NCBI GenBank assembly: GCA_910585625.1
Contig: CAJUFQ010000008.1
Coordinates: forward strand, 1-64,000
Origin: an uncultured Lachnospiraceae bacterium
Lineage (GTDB): Bacteria > Bacillota > Clostridia > Lachnospirales > Lachnospiraceae
Reading direction: 5' to 3'
Length of the DNA: 64,000 nucleotides
Shown here: piece after piece, positions 16,057 through 24,039 of the stretch
Position numbering within the stretch: position 1 is the stretch's first letter
Layout of the letters: the number at the start of each line of letters is the position of its first letter
The notes under the pieces: generated by a model
Databases searched by the model: none
What the model was told of the DNA's origin: nothing
Seen by the model: the letters and a program-made list of their open reading frames with translations, nothing else
Program-made: the position numbers and the translations under genes

Positions 16057-16091
16057 GGGGAATGGGTGTGTATGCGCCCGTTCCCCTTTTT
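16057..16091 (+). terminator. Terminator of rubrerythrin
   Basis: Stem GGGGAATGGG (16057-16066) with CCCGTTCCCC (16077-16086), then TTTTT. Confidence 0.88.
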
Positions 16092-16251
16092 GCCCTTTTA
16101 CACCTTTTCTACCTTTTCCACCCTCTCTTGTTTTTGGATTGCGTTATAATAAAAGCCCAAAACAAGAATGAAGCCTTCAGATTGCAGCTTCTTCATCCTC
16201 TTTTGCCTTACATTGACAAAAATGACGGAGCGCAACGCTGGCTGGCCACAA

Positions 16252-16295
16252 CAAAAATGCGGGCCAGCCAGAATTTTCTCTGACCAACCCGCATT
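16252..16295 (-). terminator. Terminator of the FliD-like gene
   Basis: On the minus strand AATGCGGG and CCCGCATT pair with further TGG/CAG pairing inside (16256-16295), followed by TTTTTGTTG. Confidence 0.8.
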
Positions 16296-16322
16296 CTATA
16301 TTCTTATCTTTGCCAAAAGCAA

Positions 16323-17501
16323 TTAGATGGAACCGGCAAACCGGGAATTTCCCTGAACACTGTATGCCCCGGTTGAAGTGTAGCCGCTGCCTGCATTCGC
16401 CTTTGTCCTCATATAAAAGTCTACAAGCGATGCGTTGGTTCCAATGGAAGAACCGTAGTCTTTGAAGAATTTCTGTACCTGAGACATATCAGATTTCTTG
16501 AATTTATCCTCATCAATCTTCAGCTTGCCCTTCTCATCCACATCAATCCCAAACTGCTTAAGCGCATCGATATTTTTCGCTGTCTTCTCCCTGATCTGAG
16601 CCAAGTTCGACAATACGCCGGAATTCGTGCTTGATCCAGCCTTATCAAACATAGCGTTGTAGTTGTTTACGAAACTCTTGGCCGTGGAAAAGATTTTGTC
16701 GATATCATAAGTCTCTTTACCGTCTTTATCCTTAACCTTTTCGTATAATTTGTCAGACGCAAGCGCATCGCTGTCTGTCTTAAGGGAAGAAGCTGCGTCG
16801 GAAGCTGTCGTGTCGTCTTTCTCCACGCTGTCTGTCGCGCCGGAAGTAATGCCTGCAAACTGAAGACGAGACATAACCGTAGAGCCATAGCTCATGAGGT
16901 CATCGCTTGAGAACAAATCCTGCACTTTTGAAAGATCTGTTGATTTCAGCTTGCCCTCGTTTAACTGAAGCGTTCCATCATAATTAATCCTAACGCCAAT
17001 TTCCGCAAGCTTATCCGCATTCGCAGCGGTGCTTTTCATCATATTGGCCACATATGCCGTTTTATTTGTCATCGTAGAACGTTTTGATGCGCTCACAACA
17101 TTATTATACTCAGACACATAATTCTTCATCGCAGAAGCCACCTTGTCTACTGCGGTCTGGCCATTTTCTGTATTGGTGAAGGTGTTATCATTCTGTAACG
17201 CCGAAACAGATTTCTTCAGGTTCGAGATACCTGTCGTCAGATTGGAATTCGCCTCCTGCACTTCTTTTGAAACTTTCGGATGCTTCCTCTCTTCCAGAAT
17301 CCTGTCGAGGACATTGCTTGTGTTGGTTTTTGTGCCATTTGCCGTTGTGCCAGAATCCTGCCTGCCGTAGTAAGCCTTCATAAGCCTGCCGTAGCTACCG
17401 CTTTTAATGCTGGCATAATCTGAGAAAAAATTCAGATTCCCTGTTCCGCTGCTGGACGAAAGGCCCTGGAACAGTTGAGAAATACCTTGATTCATACTCA
17501 T
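16323..17501 (-). CDS. FliD-like (flagellar cap-like) protein with internal duplication
   Basis: 392-residue protein with FliD C-terminal features. Two related segments are visible: ADKLAEIGVRINYDGTLQL (about 165-185) and IDALKQFGIDVDEKGKLKI (about 320-340). Each is followed by a helix ending in KVQDLF or QVQKFF, the FliD pattern of a hydrophobic helix before a phase-setting loop. The rest is helical and Asn/Ser/Thr-rich, like flagellin-family coiled coils. No signal peptide is present. Three tandem ATGs precede; the one at 17501 has the best spacing (8 nt) from GGAG. No other flagellar gene is in the window, so the role may be non-flagellar. Confidence 0.65.
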   Translation of the reverse strand: MSMNQGISQLFQGLSSSSGTGNLNFFSDYASIKSGSYGRLMKAYYGRQDSGTTANGTKTNTSNVLDRILEERKHPKVSKEVQEANSNLTTGISNLKKSVSALQNDNTFTNTENGQTAVDKVASAMKNYVSEYNNVVSASKRSTMTNKTAYVANMMKSTAANADKLAEIGVRINYDGTLQLNEGKLKSTDLSKVQDLFSSDDLMSYGSTVMSRLQFAGITSGATDSVEKDDTTASDAASSLKTDSDALASDKLYEKVKDKDGKETYDIDKIFSTAKSFVNNYNAMFDKAGSSTNSGVLSNLAQIREKTAKNIDALKQFGIDVDEKGKLKIDEDKFKKSDMSQVQKFFKDYGSSIGTNASLVDFYMRTKANAGSGYTSTGAYSVQGNSRFAGSI

Positions 17502-17779
17502 CATCATCACTCCTTTGAAAAAATTTGGACATCCATATCCCAATATCTGTATAGAATATATCGGTTTGAAAACATTTATAGTTAACAGCCAGTATAGCAT
17601 ACACATTCCAGAATTGCAATAATTTGGGTTTTTTCAGTTTCTCCTTTGTTATATCAACAAACTCCTTTATTGACATTTTATATTGTATGTAGCACAATAT
17701 ATGGAGCTGCCAGGCATGGCGCATCCCCAGGCGCAATGCGCCGGGACAGGCAAATCACAACCCCAGGGGAGGTATTCCT

Positions 17780-19123
17780 ATGAACATAGATATGACACAA
17801 GGCCCTACCATGAAATCCATGCTGCGCTTTGCGCTGCCGATGATAGCCGGCAATCTTCTGCAACAATGTTACAATATTGCCGACACTTTAATTGTCGGCA
17901 GGGTACTCGGCCCAAACGCGCTGGCTGCTGTGGGTTCTTCCTTTACGCTGATGACATTCCTGACCTCAATCCTTCTGGGATTGTGCATGGGCAGCGGAAC
18001 CTTCTTTTCCATGCGCTATGGGGAAGGCAATGAGAAAGGGCTGAAAGAAGGCATCTGCGCTTCTTTTGCACTCATTTTTTCTCTGACGATCCTGCTAAAT
18101 CTCCTGGTCTTTCTCTTTCTTGGCAAAATCCAGGTATTCCTGCGCGTTCCTGATGAAGTATGGCCGGAAATGCGCCGCTACCTGATTGTCATCTTTTGCG
18201 GGATTTTTGCCACCTTCCTATATAATTATTTTGCTTCGCTGCTGCGCGCCATCGGCAATTCTGTCGTGCCGCTGCTTTTTCTTGCAGTTTCCGCCCTGCT
18301 GAATATTGCGCTTGATTTATGGTTCGTCATCGGCTTAAAGCTGGGCGTGGCGGGCGCAGCCGAAGCGACTGTGGCTGCACAGTACATTTCCGGCATTGGC
18401 ATTGCGCTTTACTGCCTGATATCGGTTCCATCCCTGAGACTCCAAAAAAGCGATCTGCATATCCAATCTGGCTGCATGAGGGAAATCTCCGGCTTTTCCG
18501 TGCTGACATGTATCCAGCAGTCTGTGATGAATCTTGGCATCCTTCTGGTGCAAGGTGTAGTCAACAGCTTTGGCCCGGCCGTCATGGCTGCTTTTGCCGC
18601 CGCCGTCAAGATTGACGCCTTTGCCTATATGCCCGTACAAGATTTCGGCAATGCCTTTTCCACTTTCATTGCTCAGAACTACGGTGCGAGAAAAGAAGAA
18701 CGCATCCGCGAAGGGCTACGGGACGCCGTCTTGGCCTCGCTTCTTTTCTGTTTGGCTGTCTCAGCTATTGTCTGGATATTTGCCCATCCATTAATGCTGC
18801 TGTTTGTGGATGCCAGCGAAACCGCCATTGTGGCGGAGGGCATGCGCTATCTGCGGATTGAAGGGGCATTTTACTGTGGAATAGGATGCCTGTTCCTCTT
18901 GTATGGGCTTTACCGGGCATTGGGCAGGCCCGGTATGTCCATCGTCCTCACGGTTTTCTCCTTGGGGACGCGCGTCGTCTTGGCCTATGCGCTTTCTGCC
19001 ATTCCCGCCATTGGCGTTGTCGGGATTTGGTGGGCGGTGCCGATTGGCTGGCTCCTGGCAGATGCGATCGGACTTGCCTATTACGCACGAAAGCAGCGGC
19101 TGCTGCTTCACTGGGATGGCTGA
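17780..19123 (+). CDS. MATE family multidrug/toxic compound exporter
   Basis: 447-residue membrane transporter with about 12 hydrophobic segments in two homologous halves. The N-terminal motif MKSMLRFALPMIAGNLLQQCYNIAD is split here as FALPMIAGNLLQQ (about 17-29) and YNIADTLIVGRVLG (about 31-44), both typical of clostridial MATE proteins. These export cationic drugs or metabolites with Na+ or H+; the substrate is unknown. GGGGAGG lies 7 nt before the ATG. The stop codon lies in the first unit of a 26-bp tandem repeat, so the C-terminal tail may have been reshaped by duplication. Confidence 0.93.
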   Translation: MNIDMTQGPTMKSMLRFALPMIAGNLLQQCYNIADTLIVGRVLGPNALAAVGSSFTLMTFLTSILLGLCMGSGTFFSMRYGEGNEKGLKEGICASFALIFSLTILLNLLVFLFLGKIQVFLRVPDEVWPEMRRYLIVIFCGIFATFLYNYFASLLRAIGNSVVPLLFLAVSALLNIALDLWFVIGLKLGVAGAAEATVAAQYISGIGIALYCLISVPSLRLQKSDLHIQSGCMREISGFSVLTCIQQSVMNLGILLVQGVVNSFGPAVMAAFAAAVKIDAFAYMPVQDFGNAFSTFIAQNYGARKEERIREGLRDAVLASLLFCLAVSAIVWIFAHPLMLLFVDASETAIVAEGMRYLRIEGAFYCGIGCLFLLYGLYRALGRPGMSIVLTVFSLGTRVVLAYALSAIPAIGVVGIWWAVPIGWLLADAIGLAYYARKQRLLLHWDG

Positions 19124-19165
19124 AGTTGCAGCTTCACCGGGATGGTTGAAGCTGCTGCTTCACTG
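19106..19165 (+). repeat. 26-bp tandem repeat over the MATE gene stop
   Basis: About 2.3 copies of a 26-bp unit beginning CTTCAC(T/C)GGGATGG, at 19106, 19132 and 19158 (partial). Each unit also contains self-complementary GAAG...CTTC segments. The MATE stop (19121-19123) is in copy one. Confidence 0.85.
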
Positions 19166-19176
19166 TATTGGCAGAT

Positions 19177-20175
19177 TTAGCAATCTTTCTTGGCCCTCGG
19201 CTGTTCCTTCTGCCCTCCTGCCGCACTTACCAGTGTCTCCAATACCGCTTCCATGCCTTCCATGCCTGGCATATGACCGGAATGCGCAATGACCTGACAA
19301 TGCAGGTTGGGGTTGCCGGAACACTCTGCCTGCCTTTTAACCTCTGCTGTTGACGTCACGATATCTGTATCTCCCTGCAATATATAATAGGGAACTTCCA
19401 CCCCTCTTAAGCATTTTGTTAAATCTATCTTTAACAATTCTTTCCACAGCCACGTTGCGGAAACTGTACCATTTACCATAACGGCTTTGAAATCTTTCAG
19501 GTTATAGTCCTTGCTCATAAGAAGCCCACGAATGATCGGAAACAAAGGTATGCGTTTCCCTTTTCTGTTCGTATAGCCGTCCGTATGCTTACGGATGCTT
19601 TTTGCCATGAACTGCATATCTTTATCTGTAAAATTATCTGCCGTTATTGCCCTGACCCTTTGCATATTGTTATCTGAAAAGCCGGCCTGCTCCAATGCCG
19701 CATAGACTTCTTCATTGAAAAACAGCTTCTTTAAGACCTGTCCCCAGACCACGACAGCATCAACCTCCGTTCCTGCTTTCTCCAGAACCTTTAGGGCAAG
19801 CACGCTCCCCCAGGACATGCCGAACAGGATCAGCTGATTTTCCGGGAACAGCTTCTTAATCTCTCTTATCAATTCTGCTGTCATATCAACAAAAAAAGAT
19901 ATAGTAAAATTTTCATTTAATTTATAATCATTGATGCCACACCCCAGTTGATCCCAAGATACCATAAGGAATCGGTCGGTAAATTCCGGAAACATCCCCC
20001 TGCCTCCCACTGAAAAGGGTACCGGTGTGCCTGGGCCCCCATGAAGGGCGATGACAACCGGAAGATCCTTCCGTCTCCCTTCAATTAATACTTTCTGCGG
20101 TATCTTCCCCAACGAAAATGTGTAGATGGCTGATATTTCGTTCTGCCCTGCCTCCTGTTTTTTTAATCTCTTCAT
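19177..20175 (-). CDS. Alpha/beta hydrolase, proline iminopeptidase-like (S33)
   Basis: 332-residue cytoplasmic hydrolase. Motifs are HGGPGTP (oxyanion hole, about 46-52), SWDQLGCG, the nucleophile elbow GMSWGS (about 119-124), a late Asp in QGDTDIV and the catalytic His in AHSGHMPG near the C-terminus. HGGPG and the overall order match S33 proline iminopeptidases and related esterases; the substrate is not clear. GGAGG is 6 nt before the ATG. The gene runs in the same direction as licD, 12 nt after its stop, so they may be co-transcribed. Confidence 0.85.
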   Translation of the reverse strand: MKRLKKQEAGQNEISAIYTFSLGKIPQKVLIEGRRKDLPVVIALHGGPGTPVPFSVGGRGMFPEFTDRFLMVSWDQLGCGINDYKLNENFTISFFVDMTAELIREIKKLFPENQLILFGMSWGSVLALKVLEKAGTEVDAVVVWGQVLKKLFFNEEVYAALEQAGFSDNNMQRVRAITADNFTDKDMQFMAKSIRKHTDGYTNRKGKRIPLFPIIRGLLMSKDYNLKDFKAVMVNGTVSATWLWKELLKIDLTKCLRGVEVPYYILQGDTDIVTSTAEVKRQAECSGNPNLHCQVIAHSGHMPGMEGMEAVLETLVSAAGGQKEQPRAKKDC

Positions 20176-20187
20176 GTAAGACCTCCA

Positions 20188-21063
20188 TTATTTCTTATTC
20201 ATGTAATGGGTGTACGGCTTATCTGGATCAAAGAAAATCCCTTCATGCAGACTCTGCGCCCGCACTGGCGTCATGTAATCCCCATAATAGCTTTCCAGGA
20301 AGCTGGCATATCCTGATGGGGCGGGTACTTCCAAGCCTTCGAAAGGCAAGTAAACCGTATCATCATACCACTCGCGCAGCATACTCGGAACACCGTTAAA
20401 ATAATCCATCAGGAAACCGATCCTGCTTGATTTGCCGAACCGGGCGGCGTTAAAATCCTCAAACATCTTCATCCGTTCCCGTATCTGCATACCCAACAGT
20501 TCCAGAAGGATACTGGTGTCCATAGCCAGCTTCCGCCCCTGGCTAATTTGCTGTTTAAGTCCCTCTGGGTCTACGACAGACATCCATATCTCACTCTGCA
20601 TCTTCGTGATAACCGGCTTCATGGCCACGCCGTCCGGCACATCGTCCAGAGGGAAAATGTCGATGAAGATTCCTTGGTGGAACTGTGGCGGGGCATCCGA
20701 AAATTCGATCGCCGTCGTCCTGCCGTCCCGCAATTTGGAGAACGCCCAAATCATACTGTCATTGTAGCTGTTCTGCAGGAAATATGGGTAAGAGATTTCT
20801 TCCTGCGCGATAAGTTTCAACCGTTCGTAATCATCACGGAACATGGCGACATCAATGTCGTCATCCCAGGGGATAAAGCCCTGATGTCGAACCGCCCCCA
20901 GCAACGTTCCATAACATGCATAGTAGCGCAGCCCATGAGCTTGGCAAATTTTGTCAAATTGTTCCAGAAGGTTCAGCCCGACGGCCCATACCTTTTTCAT
21001 TTTCTGAGTGACAAGATATCCGCAGCGCACTTCCTCCTCATAGAATTTTTCATGCAGTTCCAT
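20188..21063 (-). CDS. LicD family phosphotransferase
   Basis: 291-residue LicD protein. The family transfers phosphocholine or related groups to cell-surface glycans and is built on a nucleotidyltransferase-like fold. Residues about 40-75 carry the hallmark GTLLGAVRHQGFIPWDDDID, where the Asp cluster binds metal. The ATG at 21063 has GGAGAAGG upstream. It overlaps the end of the thioesterase gene by 14 nt, suggesting translational coupling. The acceptor molecule is unknown; neighbouring genes do not encode a polysaccharide pathway. Confidence 0.88.
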   Translation of the reverse strand: MELHEKFYEEEVRCGYLVTQKMKKVWAVGLNLLEQFDKICQAHGLRYYACYGTLLGAVRHQGFIPWDDDIDVAMFRDDYERLKLIAQEEISYPYFLQNSYNDSMIWAFSKLRDGRTTAIEFSDAPPQFHQGIFIDIFPLDDVPDGVAMKPVITKMQSEIWMSVVDPEGLKQQISQGRKLAMDTSILLELLGMQIRERMKMFEDFNAARFGKSSRIGFLMDYFNGVPSMLREWYDDTVYLPFEGLEVPAPSGYASFLESYYGDYMTPVRAQSLHEGIFFDPDKPYTHYMNKK

Positions 21064-21472
21064 TGTCCTTCTCCTTCCTGAGTACTTCATCAAACTCTGG
21101 AAAATGCTTGCTGACTGCAATCGGCTTTCCGTCCCCATCGATAAAACAGTGCGTTGATTTCGCTGTCAGGACTGCCGTGCCAGTCGCAAGATCGGTCATT
21201 AGGTAGCAAAGCTCCAGTTTCACGCTATTATATTTTACAATCGAAACCTCGATTTTAATTTCATCGTCGAAAGTCGTGGAACGCTTATAACGGCATTCCA
21301 CGGACACCACCGGGGAGGTAACGCCATCCTCCTCCAACCTCCGCAGGCCGTATCCCAAGCTTTTGAGATAGTCTGTCCTTGCCTCCTCCATCCATCTGAG
21401 ATAGTTGGAGTGGTGCGTAATGCCCATTTTATCAGTTTCATAATAGTGTACCTTGTGAATATATGTATACAT
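21050..21472 (-). CDS. Acyl-CoA thioesterase, YbgC/4HBT family
   Basis: 140-residue hotdog-fold thioesterase. The N-terminal signature YYETDKMGITHHSNYLRWME (about 10-29) contains the catalytic Asp and the conserved His-Ser-Asn of the 4-hydroxybenzoyl-CoA thioesterase/YbgC group. Strands CRYKRSTTFDDEIKIEVSI and the C-terminal FP-x-F segment fit. It probably hydrolyses short or medium acyl-CoA. It overlaps licD by 14 nt and has the repeat element 21538-21739 upstream. Confidence 0.88.
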   Translation of the reverse strand: MYTYIHKVHYYETDKMGITHHSNYLRWMEEARTDYLKSLGYGLRRLEEDGVTSPVVSVECRYKRSTTFDDEIKIEVSIVKYNSVKLELCYLMTDLATGTAVLTAKSTHCFIDGDGKPIAVSKHFPEFDEVLRKEKDNGTA

Positions 21473-21537
21473 GAGTTGTTCTCCCGGTTTTTAATTATAT
21501 CAGGAATTATTTTCCCAGCAATATGTTATAAATTCAA

Positions 21538-21739
21538 GTTTTTCCGTTTTTTATATCAGCTAATATTTTAGTACCAAAAGTTCTTGCTGCCTTGGGTAGC
21601 ATAGACATCCTGCACAAAAAGTGTCTGGAAAGCTAGCGTTCCATAGCGCTTTTCTGTACAAAGTGTTTCCATCATGTTGTGATGGAAACCTTTTGGCACT
21701 AGTGTAATGTCTTTCCTATAGAATAAATAATGGGGAAAC
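21538..21739 (+). repeat. Cloverleaf-forming intergenic repeat, copy A
   Basis: About 202-bp element related to 40064-40249 and 48243-48368. The outer ends are inverted repeats (GTTTTTCC... / ...GGGGAAAC). Inside are P1 (21569-21580 with 21690-21701), P2 (TGCTGCC/GGTAGCA, 21585-21601), P3 (TGCACAAAAAG with CTTTTCTGTACA) capped by TGGAA/TTCCA around AGCTAGC, and P4 (GTTTCCATCA/TGATGGAAAC, 21665-21689). The orientation given is that of the shared sequence; which strand is transcribed is unknown. Confidence 0.8.
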
Positions 21740-21745
21740 CCAACG

Positions 21746-23746
21746 TTATAGAATGTCTCCAGTCAGCTCTGCCAGGGTATTTTCTCCCCAGCTGTAATTG
21801 TTCAGATAGCTTCCCTTAAAGAGCTGTTCATATTCTTTACCGCCGGAAAGATAATCGTAAAGGTCGCACCTCACCTTTTCTGCAACAATGCGGCGTTTGC
21901 CGTCCACGGTCTCCATAATGCCGGATATACCGTATTCCGCCAAGGTGTTTTTCAGGCGTAACGCGACTTTTCGGTAACGCGAGAGCGTGACTGGATTCAC
22001 CGGATCGTCCTCCCACAGGAAGCTGATTGCCTCCTCTGAGGAAATATATCCCCCGCGGCGGTCTACCAGCAGCGCAAACAATTCCTTGGCCTTTTTGTTA
22101 CGGAAAGCTATCGGCTTCTCTCCCACAAAGACATCGAAATAGCCGAATGTACGGATGGATACCGCAGGCTCCGCGCATGGCTTGCTGGCTGATGCCGCTT
22201 CCGGGCTGCCTATGTCGTAAAGCATCACATACCTCGGCGAGGAACTGCCCGGCAATTTCCGAGAACAGATGGCTTTAATCCGACGCTCAGACGCCGTTTT
22301 CAAGTCTAAATAGGTAAATTCTGCTTCCCCATTCATTAAAAGCTCCGCGAAATCTTCATATGCCACATTGCTGCGCGCAACAAACTCCTTGCTCGGCGTG
22401 CTTTTGCCCATCAGCGAAATCCATTCCTCATTGGTAAAGCCGAAAAACTCGCAGACATTATCGCTGGCATATAAAGGGGTCACAAACTCATCCCTCAGCT
22501 CAAACGCGGCTACGCCGTCTGTAAAGCGCATCATTAATTCCTGCATATTTTCCTTAAGAAACGTATTTTCACTTCTGAGGCTGTCTGTTTCCTGTACATC
22601 TGCCAGGCATCGGCAGCAATAGAGGCTGACGCTCTCATCCATTTTCAGGAATATTCCGCTATACAGATTCATCTCACCGCCAGATGACCGTGAATGGTAA
22701 GTAATCTGCGGAGGCTTTTCTTCCGACTGATATAATTTCTTCTGAAAGAAGTCCTGGAAAAACATACCCACTCGCTCACTATCCTGTGGGTCAACTGTCG
22801 CCGCAATCCATTTTTCAGTGGCATCCGCCATCTGCATGGGAACATTTTCAAGCCATCGGAACATCGGAGAATTATCACTATATAGGCATGTCACCGTATC
22901 TGAGCTGAGATTATATTCAAAAATCTTATCGTAAACATCGGCCAGCGCTTTGAGGTAACGTTTCGTCTCGTCTTCCTTTTGCGCCTGATGACGTTTTGTC
23001 ACATCCATGCAGACGCTTTGGAACTCCTCAATCCCTTGCTCATTTACTGATTTTATAATCCACCCAAACACATGAATCTTTGCCCCGTCACAACAAAGCA
23101 ATTCCATCTCCCCCGTAAGGGGAATCCCTGCCGCATACACCTGTTTCAGATAGCTGGCAAATTTTTGCCGTTCTTCCATGGGAACCATCAGAAAAATATC
23201 TTTTTTGTAAAGCTCCAGGTAATCCAGCTCGCCGCCGCGCGTTTTGGGAAATCGCAAAAGATCCATCATCTGTTTGTTAAGGTAGGTGATTTTCGGCTGT
23301 TTCTCACAAGTGTATTTCAGGAACCCACAGGGAATCGTCTCATTGAGAAACTGCAGATTATGGTTCTCACTTATTATTTCCGTAATGTCAGCCAACACAG
23401 AATATGCCACCATTCTGCCATCGTCAAGCTTTCTTGATGACGCCGTATCCTTTACATAAATGACAGACCCTCCCTTTTTCACAAGGCGGTACTCGCATGT
23501 CTGCGTCTGCTCTTCTGTTTTCAGTTCCTGAATGAACCGGGCATACTTCTCTTTGTCGGCCGGATGCACGAAAGAAGCATAGTCGCCTTCCTCCGCACTG
23601 GGCAGCTCCTCCTTTGTGTACCCGGCCATTTCACAGAAATTCTGGCTTACAAATCCCAGACGGGCCGAATCTGACAGAATAAGCTCGTGGAATCCGCTGA
23701 CGCTTTGGTTTAATATGTCCTGCATATAACCTAAATTATTCTTCAT
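21746..23746 (-). CDS. PAS-domain protein with C-terminal winged-helix domain
   Basis: 666-residue predicted cytoplasmic regulator. It begins with a PAS domain (about 10-125; FCEMAGYTKEELP, FVHPADKEKY) and continues through at least two further PAS-like segments (about 130-250 and 400-500), the latter with DNVCEFFGFTNEEW. Residues about 535-625 (IRTFGYFDVFVGEKPIAF; KKAKELFALLVDRRGG) match the winged helix of SARP/BTAD-type activators. No kinase or receiver domain is seen, so signal sensing and DNA binding may reside in one protein. AGGAG is 5 nt before the ATG. The upstream DNA contains an unusual tandem repeat array (23780-23999). Confidence 0.8.
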   Translation of the reverse strand: MKNNLGYMQDILNQSVSGFHELILSDSARLGFVSQNFCEMAGYTKEELPSAEEGDYASFVHPADKEKYARFIQELKTEEQTQTCEYRLVKKGGSVIYVKDTASSRKLDDGRMVAYSVLADITEIISENHNLQFLNETIPCGFLKYTCEKQPKITYLNKQMMDLLRFPKTRGGELDYLELYKKDIFLMVPMEERQKFASYLKQVYAAGIPLTGEMELLCCDGAKIHVFGWIIKSVNEQGIEEFQSVCMDVTKRHQAQKEDETKRYLKALADVYDKIFEYNLSSDTVTCLYSDNSPMFRWLENVPMQMADATEKWIAATVDPQDSERVGMFFQDFFQKKLYQSEEKPPQITYHSRSSGGEMNLYSGIFLKMDESVSLYCCRCLADVQETDSLRSENTFLKENMQELMMRFTDGVAAFELRDEFVTPLYASDNVCEFFGFTNEEWISLMGKSTPSKEFVARSNVAYEDFAELLMNGEAEFTYLDLKTASERRIKAICSRKLPGSSSPRYVMLYDIGSPEAASASKPCAEPAVSIRTFGYFDVFVGEKPIAFRNKKAKELFALLVDRRGGYISSEEAISFLWEDDPVNPVTLSRYRKVALRLKNTLAEYGISGIMETVDGKRRIVAEKVRCDLYDYLSGGKEYEQLFKGSYLNNYSWGENTLAELTGDIL

Positions 23747-23779
23747 GGCATCTCCTAGCGATAAAAATTTACCTTCCTA

Positions 23780-23999
23780 TCCTTAGGTCTTCTTACTCAT
23801 TGGCTTTTCTTCTGGACCTAAGGTCATCCTCCCGGCTTCGCCGGGCCCCTCCTTAGGTCTCTTACTCATTGGCCTTTCTTCTGGACCTAAGGTCATCCTC
23901 CCACACCCGCTCATTGGCTTCGGCACGAGGCATCAGGTATCCTCCCAACTTCGTTGGGTCCCTCCTCATGCCAAGTGCCGGGCCCCTCCTTAGGTCAAA
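23780..23999 (-). repeat. Tandem hairpin repeat array
   Basis: Three related units. Two copies share about 55 bp beginning CCTTAGGTC and ending ACCTAAGGTCATCCTCCC (plus strand, from 23780 and 23851). The third (about 23908-23999) keeps the design but not the sequence. On the minus strand each unit is an outer stem (GACCTAAGG/CCTTAGGTC or GGCATGAGG/CCTGATGCC) enclosing AGGG(A/G), a 15-nt hairpin CCC..CGAAG..GGG, and AGGAT. Confidence 0.75.
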
Positions 24000-24039
24000 G
24001 TATATCACACTTTACGCCAAAACGCACGAACGGCATTCA

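Noticed and set aside
17671..17700. Promoter of the MATE gene with TTGACA at 17671
   Set aside because: A good -35 is present but no convincing -10 lies at 16-18 bp.
23780..23999. CRISPR array
   Set aside because: Units are hairpin-within-hairpin with unequal spacing, only two close copies, and no cas genes nearby.
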